From assembly GCA_015680905.1 (NCBI GenBank), contig CM027380.1, positions 11,302,001 through 11,366,000 of the forward strand: a DNA stretch of 64,000 bases, written 5' to 3'. Origin of the DNA: Coptis chinensis. Taxonomy: Eukaryota > Streptophyta > Magnoliopsida > Ranunculales > Ranunculaceae. Under the pieces are notes generated by a model that saw nothing but the letters and a program-made list of their open reading frames with translations, did not search any database and had not been told where the DNA came from. This document shows, in pieces, positions 11,532 to 22,075 of the stretch. Both the position numbers and the translations under genes were made by a program. Numbering within the stretch: the stretch's first letter is position 1; the number at the start of each line of letters is the position of its first letter.

Positions 11532-11965
11532 CGGCCCTCACCCGAACACCAAACCTCCTCAAACACCCTTCTCTTCAAACCAATATTCTTTAATAACCCA
11601 TCAACTCTCGACAAACGACGCTTCTAGATCACTCCGTAACTCTGCTCCATTTCTTCAAATCTCACAGAACCTCTCCTTCTAGTTTATCAACCATTTTTCT
11701 ATTCAATATACAGTTATTTCTAATAACATGTTAATGAGAAACCTTCTTTGGTATCATAACTCTTTTGTTAAGCTTTCTTTAGATAATCTTTTGAAACAAC
11801 CTCAAGATAGTTGTGTTCCTACATTGCTTACTGGAAAGAATATTTCTATTACAAAGATTGGTTGAAAACTTGAAATCAACGGAGTTTTGATTTCTCATCC
11901 TGATATTTTCAGTCATGGGCTATATTTGATTCACATAGGTCACACCGTTCTCTTTGATTAATTAT
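11532..11965 (+). pseudogene. Captured fasciclin-like (FAS1, FLA19/20/21-type) gene fragment
   Basis: A plus-strand frame from about 11725 reads RNLLWYHNSFVKLSLDNLLK, then SCVPTLLTGKNISITKIG, an in-frame TGA near 11863, and EINGVLISHPDIFSHG, then HIGHTVLFD and a stop. The pattern (LLxYH, PTLLxGKxxxITK, INxVxISHPDIF, xHGxxxxF) is the H1/H2 core of plant FAS1-like arabinogalactan proteins, which are secreted cell-wall or GPI-anchored glycoproteins. Upstream sequence (11545-11720) is coding-like but frameshifted. The fragment lies wholly inside the Pack-MULE-like inverted repeats, so it was probably captured by that element. I name the family from memory of its motifs; no search was run. Confidence 0.6.
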
Positions 11966-12175
11966 ACATTGGAGCAAAAACAAGAATAGTATCTCATTAA
12001 ATTGCATGTTTGCAGACAGGATATGAGTGTAAATATTAATGTAACACAAGCAAGCTAGAAAGATGTGGAATCAAGATATAATACAGTTGAGCAAAGATGT
12101 GGAATCCAGATATAATACAGTTTAGCTCCAATGGGCTGGCGGTCTGTTCTTGATAAAGGGAAATATCAACCAAAG

Positions 12176-12323
12176 CCTCTTTTTTGGTAAAATTTAATTG
12201 TAAAATAGTTTTAATAAAAAATAACTAAATTGCTTCAAAAACCAGCTATAGGCATTAACATGTGGAGCAATTACTGTGCTGGTAGAATCTACAGCATAAC
12301 TGCTAGTAAACAAATTTGGACTC
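12176..12323 (-). repeat. Right terminal inverted repeat of the Pack-MULE-like element
   Basis: Inverted copy of 7010-7157; followed directly by gcactaatac at 12324-12333. Confidence 0.8.
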
Positions 12324-12333
12324 GCACTAATAC

Positions 12334-13229
12334 CGTTCGGTACTTTGGTTGAACACAAACAAGATTATATATTTCTATATGGTCATGTTTGGCAGCATGA
12401 ATTGCCCAATCCGAAGAAATAAGACCCTATATACTAGGTTTTGGTGTTTGGTCCGGTTCATTTTATGAATTGGGGCCACAACTAATGAGTAGGGTATAAA
12501 CAGAATAGATTGTGAAACTAGAAAAAACATGTATAGTGGATCTTTGGAATTAGGTGAGATATCGTAATACACGAAAGAAATACAGGAGAAAAAACATATT
12601 TTTATTATTCATTCGAGTTATACATTCAAAAAATCATACTTTTTTCTGCACCCACTCATTTTTTCTCTCACAAATTTTTCCCTTCACCTTTTCAAATTAA
12701 AATTAGAGATCAGAAACAGGAGGAACAAGCAATAAAAAAAAAAAAACATAAACGATATATGACTTCTTCTTCTTTACCGTCTCCATTCCGATTGACCAAC
12801 CACCGTTTTGATTCTTCTATAAAATTATGTTGAATTGAAGTTTGATATTTCTTTTTGAAATTACTAATATGGGTTTTCTTTAGTTGATTTGTGTGTGTGT
12901 GTTTTTTTTTTTTTTGGATTTTTATTTGATTGGGAGAGTTGGAAAAAAAAACAATGAAAAATAGTATGAGACAATCCCTTTAAAGTAAAAAAGACCAAAC
13001 AATTTCTAGAGTAATTACTTTTGGAATATCCACCACTTGTTTTCCATATCCTATACATGGTCGAATACTACTGAATTTCATATGGCCAAACAGAGCCGTA
13101 CACAAACAATATATAAATACACTTTATACATACTTTTTGACACAATCACATACCATACTTCCGGAGAACCAACACTTCATTTACTATAGATTTACAAGTA
13201 TGCAAACTGTGCTAAGCATCGATTTTTTA
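12334..13229. other. Intergenic, no recognised feature
   Basis: AT-rich DNA with homopolymer runs at about 12732-12746 and 12900-12916. The ORFs present are short and have no family signature. Confidence 0.5.
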
Positions 13230-13653
13230 AAGACTTAAAACCCGTCCCTCAAGATCGGTAGTTAGCATAATTTTTTTAGATTCTAATTGTAAATAATAAT
13301 TGTAATTATATAAGAGAGACTTATCTATTTATTTTTTAAAAATAAAATAGGATATAATTATGTTATATAAGTGATATTATGGAAGTTCTTTTAAATTATT
13401 AATAATAAAACAGAATTTGTTTTAATTTCAATATGGAAAATAGAAATAATTATTTAATTTAAATGACATTAGAGAGGTGTTTCTAAATTATTAATAAAAA
13501 AGATACCTTATTAATAAAAGTGAGGCTTATTTTAAATTTAGTGAGAGAGTTGTTTCTAAATTAAGTAAATAAATAAATCTTAAATTGCCTACTTGATATT
13601 GGAAAGGGTATTTCGGAAGACCCAACTATCATATGGCTATCATATAGTATAGA
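13230..13653 (-). mobile_element. Possible non-autonomous Helitron
   Basis: On the minus strand the piece starts TCTATACTATATGATAGCC at 13653 with an A just before it, like a plant Helitron 5' end, and ends near 13230 after an imperfect hairpin (ACCGATC...GACGGGT). That hairpin resembles the better Helitron 3' end at 59854. A clean CTRR terminus is not present, so this is tentative. Confidence 0.35.
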
Positions 13654-14402
13654 TATTGCTTAAATCGTTATAATGTTGGAGGGGCTATAAGAGTCTCTCA
13701 CCTTATATAAATGTAACTTTTTCTTTTTGGTATATACACAATTACACAAACAATAAAAACACTTTCATACTTCTATAAATACTGCATTTCTTTTTGCCAT
13801 TATACACACATTCATGTAGTCTCAGTCTTGAAAGTAAATTGGGTCATTCAGTCTTGAAAGTAAATTGGGTGGTGGAACCTTCCGATAGCGAAGCATGGCA
13901 CCTATACACTTTTAACAAACTATCAATTTCAACCCTAGTGACTCGTGGAGTCGTGGCAACTAGTTTGAAACCGGCAATGCCTAGTAGTCAGGGGTCCCCA
14001 AAGGCACTCCTGTGAGTGTCCTTAGCTTGTATAGCAAAACCATCTGAACTGCTTCTTGGGCACCATATTAAGTGGGTCAGCTCGATTATATTATTTTATT
14101 TGGTAACTGCTTAACAAAATAATCAAGAACGCCTCTATATTATTGCAAAATGAACTATCAGTCTATCAGTGATCAGTCTATGACAACAGACTATATTATA
14201 GCGAAAAAAAAAACAACATATTGAAGTTGAAACAGACCAGAAACGAAAGGGCGATTATGTCAATTTCAGTGAGCACTAACTCGTAAGTATCTAAGTCACG
14301 AACAAGGTTGAAAACGATACCACTGCTTCAGTGCATTTGGTAGTTTGTGAAGGAAAAGTTGGACAACGAACCTCTTTTGAATCCCAAGATGATAAGAGAA
14401 TC

Positions 14403-14447
<45 letters not shown>

Positions 14448-14712
14448 AAGAAACATTGCATTCACCAAGTGAGTTAGATCAACTAAAAAAATTAACTTGA
14501 GCCTCAATTGAATGTGACTCAGAAAATGTCAGGACTGCTAAAAAACTATATACAGTATAAATTACAAGTACAATAAATGCCGCATCTGCATTTATTGAAA
14601 CGTTTCAATAAGCTTCTGTTGAAGAAATGTTTCAAAAATGAAGATGAATATGATGTGGTTTTCTTAAACCCCCATCTTGGATTCAATCTCAAACCTGAAG
14701 TAAAACTTTGTT
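13654..14712. other. Intergenic, downstream of the EPFL gene
   Basis: A 22-bp unit (cagtcttgaaagtaaattgg type) is duplicated at about 13826-13871, and a (TA)n run lies at 14405-14443. No gene is recognised. The part next to 14713 probably contains the 3' untranslated region and terminator of the EPFL gene. Confidence 0.45.
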
Positions 14713-15166
14713 TTAAGGATTGAAAAGATGATTACCACATCTGCATTTCCACCCCAATGGCTTGTAATTTGTGTATTTCTTGCTCGTTGTGGATGACAGA
14801 AACTTATCGTGTTTGTTTAATGGAACTAAAGGTCCGTTACCAGGTTGAATTGGCGTTGTAGGCACTTGAACGGCCATGCATGGATGACATTCACTACATC
14901 TATTGTAGCAACTTGGTGGTCTTGAACCTAAGCGCATTTTTTCTTCTGTTACCACTCCCTACATAGTGAAACAAACATTTGACATATTCTCTCAATCAAA
15001 TAAACAAACCCCAAGAATTGAAAAAATGAAAAATGAAGTTGTTCTAGCTTACCCGTTGAAGAGTTGAAGGTGGTTGTTGATGAAAGCAAGAAGCTTGAAA
15101 GCAAAGAAGATGAAGAATAAATATAAATACAGCTGTGGTTTGGAGAAGTTCATGATTTAAACTCAT
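14713..15166 (-). CDS. EPFL: EPIDERMAL PATTERNING FACTOR-like secreted peptide (EPFL1/2/3 type), two exons
   Basis: Exon 1 is 15166-15053 (38 codons) and exon 2 is 14958-14713 (81 codons plus stop). The 94-bp intron (15052-14959) has GT and AG borders and joins in phase as ...TLQR|GVVTEEKM, giving 119 residues. I chose the ATG at 15166 because it puts a hydrophobic secretion signal (TTAVFIFILHLLCFQ) at residues 10-24; upstream in-frame ATGs exist but would bury it. The C-terminal half has the EPFL cysteine pattern: LGSRPPSCYNRCSECHPC, AVQVPTTP, a loop, then YTNYKPLGWKCRCGNHLFNP. The six cysteines should form the family's three disulfides. EPFL peptides are apoplastic ligands of ERECTA-family receptor kinases and act in stomatal patterning and organ growth. 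The NYKPxGWKC ending and long loop point to the EPFL1-3 subgroup. No disruption is seen; it appears functional. Confidence 0.93.
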
Positions 15167-16391
15167 GGTCCTGGAAGACCATCTCATCTCACATTCACAC
15201 CATGAAGTATAATATCGAAACAAAGAAAATAAAAGGTGAACCAAGCTAGTGAAGTGTTCTACATTATACAGCTAATTCTTCAATGATGAAAACAGAGAGA
15301 ACAGAAACAGAGAAAGTGCAGGGTTTTCATTAGAGACTAGAGAAGTAAAAGGGGTATAACTTTAGAAGAAGAAAAAGTTTGGTGAGAGTTTTATTAAATA
15401 ATGTTCATGAGTAGAAGGTGAGTCTCACCTCAATTAGAGTGGAAGTTGCAGTGAAAAGCACAAGACATGAAAAGAAATGGGAGAAGAGTAATACAACATC
15501 AGAGAAAAGCAGAAGAAAAAGCTATGCCCAGTTCCATTTTATTTCCTTTCTCAATCTTCTCTACTAAAAAACTGCATTTTTCTGGTTTATGCAGTACTGT
15601 AGCTGTTAAGAAAATGAAAGGGATTTATGTGGGGCTTGAAATAAAGAACCACGGCTTCTTAATACGCCCATTAATATATTGTTTTAAACACAGTTTTGAG
15701 TTTTCTGACTCTTGACTGATCGAATCAAATGAAAATGGATTGGATGTAGCACTGGGTTTACTGCTTTGTAACCGTACAAAAAGCCTGCTTTGCTATAAAG
15801 AAGTGATGTAAATAGTGCCTAAACTTCCATTCAATTTTTACTGCTTTCTATGTTTACCTGATTTGTTTCTGTGTTATACAGATTCCCAATTAGTCAAACA
15901 GGACAGATGTCAGAGAAAAGTTGGCAGAGATTCAGACAAGTGAGAGAAACAGCAGAGAGGGAGTTAAGAAGCTACCTAAGGTGAAATCTTTTGGGTTTCA
16001 CGGTATGGAAAGATAGAAACAGAACAGTGAAGGCCTGATAACAAAAGGCTACGTATTTTGTTACTCTATTTCTAACTTTATGAACTTGTGAGCCAAATAG
16101 AGAAGGATTTGTTATTGTGTGTTTTTTCATTTTGACTGAAGCAATGAAGCAAAATGGCAAGTTATAAAGGAGAGTGAGACAGTGGAGTAAAATTGGTGAT
16201 TTTGTTTTACTTGTCTGAATGGCTCTTGTATCAATGTGTATTCCGTTATAGAAAGAAAAAGCTTGTGGCGTAGCACTGTTAATGTTAGTGTACTATAGTT
16301 TGCAATAATAGAAATAGATTGTACAACACTACAACAGTAACAACACATGTAAAGAGAGTGTGACCCATACCCTACTCCAGCAGTTCTGTAC
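15167..16391. other. Upstream region of the EPFL gene; no other gene recognised
   Basis: This holds the likely promoter and 5' untranslated region of the minus-strand EPFL gene, but I cannot point to a definite TATA box. Short ORFs (for example 15467-15715 plus, 16127-16465 minus) have no recognisable family motif. Confidence 0.45.
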
Positions 16392-16405
16392 CTAGAAGAT
16401 CTATA

Positions 16406-17036
16406 CAAAAAATTCGCTCCGAGGGGTTTAGGAGCGAAAAGTCTTCCGGCCCATCCACCAAGCATCCACTATTTTTTAGCTAATGATTAATTCTACGTAA
16501 TTAAAGTGTAACCAAATAGTTATTTTATTCTCTCTCTAAATCATCTTATTTTTTTATATATATAATAATAAATAATAAATAATTATAATAAATTGAATTT
16601 TTTTACACTAACATTTATGAAAAAACTCTTAAATTTTATCATAATTTTTAAACAAAATTAAATACAATTACAAATTTCTATTTTATTACAACCTAAAATA
16701 TTGACGATAATAGCTAACACAAAATAAAATTGAGAAATTCGTGTTGTAATTGAATAAAATAGAACCCCTTGAAAAATCTGCAACACAAAATTAAAAATTT
16801 ATTTGTAAATTTGTAAATTTTAATTTTAGTTAATAATATATCTTCTTCTTTTTTATGGAAACACATATAAATGAAATATCTATAGAGAAAAAATATATAT
16901 ATATGATGATTTGGAGAGAGAATAAAATAAATAGTTGTTTAAAATTGATTAACTAGAGTTAATCAATAGTTAAAATAGATGGTGGATTAGTGATTAGGAG
17001 ACTTTTCGCTTATTAGCGCATAGGAGCAAAAAAATT
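16406..17036. mobile_element. 631-bp non-autonomous inverted-repeat element (MITE-like)
   Basis: The left arm (GCGAAAAGTCTTCCGG, CCATCCACCAAGCATCCA, TTTATTCTCTCTC; about 16430-16540) recurs inverted at about 16905-17025 (GCGAAAAGTCTCC, AATCCACCATC, TTTATTCTCTCTCC). The direct repeat ctagaagatctata flanks both sides (16392-16405 and 17037-17050). The interior is AT-rich and non-coding. The flanking repeat is longer than a usual target duplication, so the exact element edge is uncertain. Confidence 0.6.
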
Positions 17037-17268
17037 CTAGAAGATCTATATCATTCCTAATTCATTCATGCTATATATGGCTTCTCTGCATGCCCACTTT
17101 GGAGTCCTATGTATTGGTTCACCCAATGAGTTTAACCAATTTTGACTTTAACAAATAATATTAAGGCTTGATTGTTGCGTAATGAAAAAAATTAACCACC
17201 CTTACAAATGAACTACATATTTTATTTTATTTCTATTTTTTTTAAAAAAAATTGTGTTTAGAGTTTAG

Positions 17269-17998
17269 GGGTGTGCATGGGTATTCGATTATTTGAAATC
17301 GAACTAGAACCGTTTATAGCGGTCCTAGGTACTAAAATGTTAGACTCATTAAAAGTGAGTCTTCAAGAACTGAACCCGTTAGAACCGAATAGTAAAAAAC
17401 CGATAGGTACCCAAACCGAAACCGATTATTATAATTTTGATATATAAAGTTTAGTATTATATTACACTAAATAAATGCAAACTCAAACATTATAATATAT
17501 AGTTTTTTTTAGGTGTAAAAGTCAACTAAATATATTGCGTAATTAAAAGTCTACAATTATTGTAGTACATAGACTTATTCTACATGTTAAAATTTAGTGT
17601 GATATATATTTATATAGAACGTATGTATGTACATATTATATAATGTATTCGTGTTTAATGTGAAATGCAAGTTAATACACACACACGTACGTACAATTTA
17701 TGAGATATATTTAAGATTTTTAGAAAATTTTCAAAGATTTTTGAATTTATGACCATTACAAGTGTTATTGTCACACTAAAAACCAACTTTTATATCGGTT
17801 ACGTAATTTTAGTAATAATAATGTATAGCCCAAGAAGAAACCAAAACCCAAACCGGAACCGACTTAATTAATGGGTATGGTTACAAGTTTTCTAAATATA
17901 AAAAAAAAACTAAAAAGCCAAAGCCGGTAGGAACTGTTAAAAATAGAACCAAACTCAAAACCAATAAGAACCGAACCGGAACCAACCCATGAACACCC
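17269..17998. mobile_element. hAT-like MITE, 730 bp
   Basis: The left end GGGTGTGCATGGGT and right end ACCCATGAACACCC are inverted repeats. The flanking 8-mers are gagtttag (17261-17268) and tagtttag (17999-18006), 7 of 8 identical. The subterminal sequence is rich in AACCGAACC/GGTTCGG-type motifs. There is no coding capacity. Confidence 0.75.
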
Positions 17999-18419
17999 TA
18001 GTTTAGACTTTAGAACATGTGATTCTAATATTTCCCTTTGGATTTAATATGCATGTTACATTGTTAGCATAGTTCAGACTTTCGAAATTTACAAAATTCT
18101 AACAGCTCCATAAATTGAAATTCCAATAGGAATTCTGAAAGATTTATAGTAAAATTCAAAATTTACATTTTTCGACCATTACATCATTATTTCAATATAA
18201 TTTCTTCAAAAACCGAAATATTTAGGAAAATTCTGAGATCCTGTTCGAAATGTCAAACTATGCATATTACATTGTTGTCTCTTTGGATATGCTTGATCTA
18301 TTTTTTACTTTTATTTTTTTTTCTGGTTGGATTCCATTATTGATGTTGGATAGACCTATGTGTTCTTCGCTACCATGTAAGGAGGCAAATCATAATTACA
18401 CGAACAATGGTCTAGAAAC

Positions 18420-18620
18420 AAGAAATCATAAAAGTGTCTGGATTCAGAGAGGGTACCCGCACAAGGTAACTTATGTGAATGCACCCAATCTCGTTAGATT
18501 ATCATTGTGATTGATATTATTTAACGTGTGATTAACAACGTTTTATTTCTTTGTTACCAAAAATAGTTGTCAAAATCTTTTAATTCGGTAACTAAATCTA
18601 ACCAGATCAAAAACAAATCC
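18420..18620 (-). repeat. Inverted dispersed copy of part of the 32.3-36.5 kb duplicated unit
   Basis: The blocks GAGAGGGTACC, GCACCCAATCTC, TTAGATTATCATTGTGA and CGTTTTATTTCTTTGTTA match, in inverted orientation, 32530-32725 and its second copy at 34675-34875. Confidence 0.75.
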
Positions 18621-18789
18621 AAAAGAGAGAGAGAGAGAGTTAATTTAGCTGCCGAAAACTTATCTTCTTTTCATCAAAAAATAAAAGATGCATCTTCTTC
18701 CCACCAAACTGCTTGCTATACTCTATTACCATAAAACAATTATCTTGGTTTTAGAAGAGAAAATTCGAATTCTCAATGAATATTTTGTG

Positions 18790-18895
18790 TTGCTGTCTAG
18801 TTTAGGTCTTCGCCAAAGCACACCAAGTTGTTGTCCTGGTTTAAGGTCTTACACTCAATGGACTACTCTGCCATGGATGATATACTAGTGCATGC
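18790..18895 (+). pseudogene. Flavin-containing monooxygenase-like pseudogene, 5' piece
   Basis: A plus-strand frame reads FRSSPKHTKLL, then FKVLHSMDYSAMDDIL up to the retrotransposon insertion. In plant FMO-like proteins an HSxxY segment directly precedes the second Rossmann motif (GKxVxVIGxxKSA), which is found on the other side of the 13-kb element at 31949. The two pieces are one broken gene; the frames differ by one base across the join, so it was already a pseudogene or decayed later. Confidence 0.65.
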
Positions 18896-19503
18896 TGTAG
18901 GGGAGTAATATCCTCATTAAGGAATATCACGCACGCGTGAAGCATAAGCGAACTCAGGACTTGACCTCCAAGACCGACCTGTGAGCAGCTCCCTTGTGAA
19001 GACATACGCGCGCAGCATAGGTGAACCCAAGACATCGACCTCCAAGACCGATCTGTGAGCAACTCCTTTCATGTAGGTGGTACGAACAAGGATGTCTCAG
19101 TACGAATACACGGCCAGAGACAGAACGCCTCAAATAAAGTCACCACCAGGGGTAATCATTACCAAAATCTTACTTGGACTTCCCACCACCGGGAAATAGG
19201 GACTACCGCGCCAACTCCCAATCAGCACATGACTTATACTAAAACCAGCCCAACACTCATTCACAATCTCCACCTTACATGTGTGCAAGAAACATACTTG
19301 TCTCTAGGATTGACACTTCCACAAGCCTATAAATACCACCTACTTGAACTACGTGAGACCTGATTCCTCTCTCCCCTAAAAAGAAAAACCAAGAGAGGAT
19401 ACGTAGACAGCTCGCTCATCAGCAAACTCGGTCTCTCCAGAAAACCTCAACCCATTCCCCTCTCTTCACAATATCTAAAGGGAAATCAAAACGCCCCTTT
19501 ACA
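18896..19503 (+). repeat. 5' LTR of the Tat element
   Basis: Starts TGTAGGGGAGTAATATC and ends CCTTTACA. A TATAAATA box at 19328-19335 marks the promoter. Inside U3 a segment containing ACCTCCAAGACCGA and CTGTGAGCA(G/A)CTCC is present twice (about 18955-19000 and 19030-19080). Confidence 0.95.
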
Positions 19504-19504
19504 T

Positions 19505-19519
19505 TGGCGCCGTCTGTGG
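19505..19519 (+). promoter_or_regulatory. Primer binding site of the Tat element
   Basis: TGGCGCCGTCTGTGG lies one base after the LTR end. It would pair with the 3' end of a host tRNA to prime minus-strand DNA synthesis; I could not assign which tRNA. Confidence 0.85.
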
Positions 19520-19584
19520 TTTCGATTCCTTGAGAAATCACTTTAACCCAACTCAAAAATCTACAATTCTCAAGCCCACGAAGC

Positions 19585-20979
19585 ATGGTTAGCCTCGAAG
19601 CTCAAGTTCAAAACCTCGCAGACCAGTTGGGTTTAACAAATGAGAGCATTTCCTTGCTCAGGCAAGAAAATGCTGCTTTACGAGCACAAGTAGACGCTTA
19701 CCAACAGCAACCAGTCGGTAACGTTGCGGAGAACGACATCAACGAGGTTAATCAACAGATTAACGAATTATCACATAGGATAGGCCAGAGTGCAGTCAGA
19801 AAGGATGCGACCCAAATTGTTCAAAAGATGCTCAAAACATACCGCGCGTCCCCGTTCAGTGCTGAGGTTCTCAATAAACCCTCTCCTCAAGATTTTATCC
19901 AGCCACGCTTCCTAATGTATGATGGTAGCACCTGCCCCGGTCAGCATGTGGCTCGGTACATTCAAAGTCTGTCCCTCTACAGTTCTCCTGAGTTTGATCA
20001 TCTTCACTGTCGACTATTTCCAGCCAGTCTCAAGGATGGCGCACTTGATTGGTTCTTCTGTCTTGAACCTGATTCTATTAAAGCTTTTGAACAACTTACT
20101 GATCTGTTTGCTAGCCAATACGTGCACAATAGATGAAAGAAGGCAGATCTTGATTCGCTATTCCAGCTCTCATTCAGGGAAGATGAAACCATTCGCCAAT
20201 TCTTAGGACGGTTCAAGGATGAACTGTTGTGTATGGAAAGCGGACTGAAAGAGTCTTTTGCCACATTGGCATTTTCTAACGCCTGTCGAGTGTGTAATAC
20301 CGACCTCTCCAGATCACTGATGAAAGAGCGCCCAGAAACGCTGTCCGAACTATACGCCCGGGTCGACAAGTATATCAAGTTGCAAGAAAGTTTGAAATCC
20401 AGTGGTTTAGCCGAGGTCCAGGAGGTGGCAGCGATCTCTGATCATACCCCGCGTGCCAAAAAGCGATCCAGGTCGCTGGCAATAAAAGCAGGTACCCGGT
20501 AGGATAACAATAGAGAGTTCGCTGTCTTGACACACTCCCCTAGTTACATACTGGACAAGATCCAGCGCGCCTCATACTTCCGACCAGATGTGAGGCAGCC
20601 AATAGATCGACCTGACAAGCCCTACTGCGCATTCCACAAAGCAAAATGCCATGAAACCAATGCGTGCTGGGGGCTTAAGCACTATCTCCAGGACCTCGTC
20701 AAAGCTGGTCATATTAAACAGTACACCAACATTCCTGACGGTGATTTGCGCCATAAACTCATGGCTCGCCAAGTGCGCAGTCGATCTCCACCTCGCCGTC
20801 ACTACCAAGAGTTTCAAGCTCGCCCCCACAGTAGAGGACGTCCCAGAGACCGTTCTCGTCACGAGCTAAGACAACACTCCTCAGATCGTGACAATGCTAG
20901 AACAATTCACATGATTACCTTCCCCGATGATTCCATCACCTCATCCAGAGAGAAAAGACGTCGTGTCAGCGCTCTTTAG
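19585..20979 (+). pseudogene. gag: Tat element gag
   Basis: One frame runs from MVSLEAQVQNLADQLG to the stop at 20977-20979, interrupted by two in-frame stops, TGA at 20134-20136 and TAG at 20500-20502. Residues 1-70 form a coiled coil. The Retrotrans_gag capsid domain follows (YDGSTCPGQHVARYIQ, LPxSLKDGALDWF-type block, about codons 110-230). A Cys/His cluster YCAFHKAKCHETNAC (about 20623-20667) corresponds to the Tat-type CxxH...GHxTxxC finger with the usual Gly changed to Cys. The C-terminus is rich in Arg and Ser. Gag builds the virus-like particle and packages the RNA in the cytoplasm. Confidence 0.9.
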
Positions 20980-22075
20980 GAAGTGTATCATTTTACTTCC
21001 AAGGCAGCACACGCTCCGCGCAGCTCAGGTCGCCATTCAGGAGATATCATTTTCACAGAGGCCGACCTCAACAAGGTTTGCCTTCCTCACAACGACGACC
21101 GGTCCCCCACGTCAAGATCGGCCGATCGATAAATAAAAGCGTCTTGATCGACCCAGGGAGTTCGTGCGACATTTTATTCTATCACACCGTCCAAGAAATG
21201 AGTTTACCCAAGTCAATTCTTATAGATCCGATTGCCCTCCTTTATGGGTTCAATGGCTCCAGGGCCGACCCTGTCGATGACATCATCCTTCCAGTATCAA
21301 TAGGGTCTAAAGAGGACAAAGTCAGCTGCAATACACGCTTCAATGTCCTGGACATCAAGTTGTCCTATAATGCCATACTAGGACGATGATGGATCCACCA
21401 AATTCAAGTTGTACTGTCAACATTGCATCAAGTTCTCCGTTTCCCAGGCCCCAGAGGAATGATGGAGCTGAGAAGCAATCAACTGGAAGCATATCATTGT
21501 AACCAAATCTTGTCAGCAGGTAGGATCGACAGTGGACCAATCCACACAAGCAACGAGCCCACCAGTTATACCATGGCCAAAGACCTGATTGCCGAGGTCA
21601 GAGCCCAAGCATCAAAACCGCACGCTGGGGGCTCCAGTAAGAAGATGCAGTCGTCTGTTTCCACTCCAGAAGTCAACCTAACCACTGTCGATCCATCAGG
21701 ACGGATCCCAGACGTCGCGACAGTTGTTGTCAACACAGCAATCACGACCCCAGAGGTCACCTCCACTGTTTTTGCCCCTCCAGTTAGCATCTCAACCGCC
21801 TCACCGCCATGTGTCGCGACAACAAATCTCAATTCGGCGGTCATCCCATTGCCATCATGATCACAGAGACCATTCCAGCCCCTGTTCTCGTCACCATAGA
21901 CATCGATCCAGCTCGGGCGACTACTTTCACTCTCCCTCAGATCGCTAAAGTATCACCACACGAAGAAGCATCGTCACCCAAGCCAACACCTCAACAGGTC
22001 GACAGAGAGCGAGTGAACTTAGGAACTAATGATGATCCCAAGTTTGTATATGTAGGGGCTACACTTAAGGCCTAA
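20980..22075 (+). pseudogene. pol: Tat element protease and protease-RT linker, broken
   Basis: After gag, the gag frame continues past the stop as VYHFTSKAAH and beyond. A frame change near 21070-21130 leads into SVLIDPGSSCDILFYHTV, the aspartic protease core (D-x-G-S, here IDPGSS in place of the common VDGGSS). A stop interrupts it after NAILGR (21387-21389). The Pro/Thr/Val-rich linker to 21860 shifts frame again into the 21809-22075 stretch. The enzyme would cleave the Gag-Pol polyprotein. Confidence 0.8.

Larger units (their letters stand above)
7010..12323 (+). mobile_element. Pack-MULE-like element, ~148-bp TIRs, 10-bp target duplication
   Basis: The left arm 7010-7157 starts GAGTCAGAATTTTTTG, and the right arm 12176-12323, read inverted, starts GAGTCCAAATTTG. 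The arms align along about 148 bp, sharing AGCAGTTATGCTG, AGATTCTACCA, AATTGCTCCAC and ATTTTTTATTAAAA. Immediately outside both ends is the same 10-mer gcactaatac (7000-7009 and 12324-12333), a target duplication in the size range typical of Mutator-like elements. No MULE transposase lies between the arms. Instead there is a fasciclin-like gene fragment, split by nested hAT insertions. The element is 5314 bp with the insertions and about 1.07 kb without them. Confidence 0.8.

Noticed and set aside
7279-11539. 8-bp target duplication for the outer hAT
   Set aside because: The flanks (actcgcct and gcggccct) agree at only four of eight positions, so I do not claim a duplication.
20004-20378. Minus-strand ORF of 124 codons within gag
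   Set aside because: Overlaps the well-supported gag domain on the plus strand; no motif of its own.
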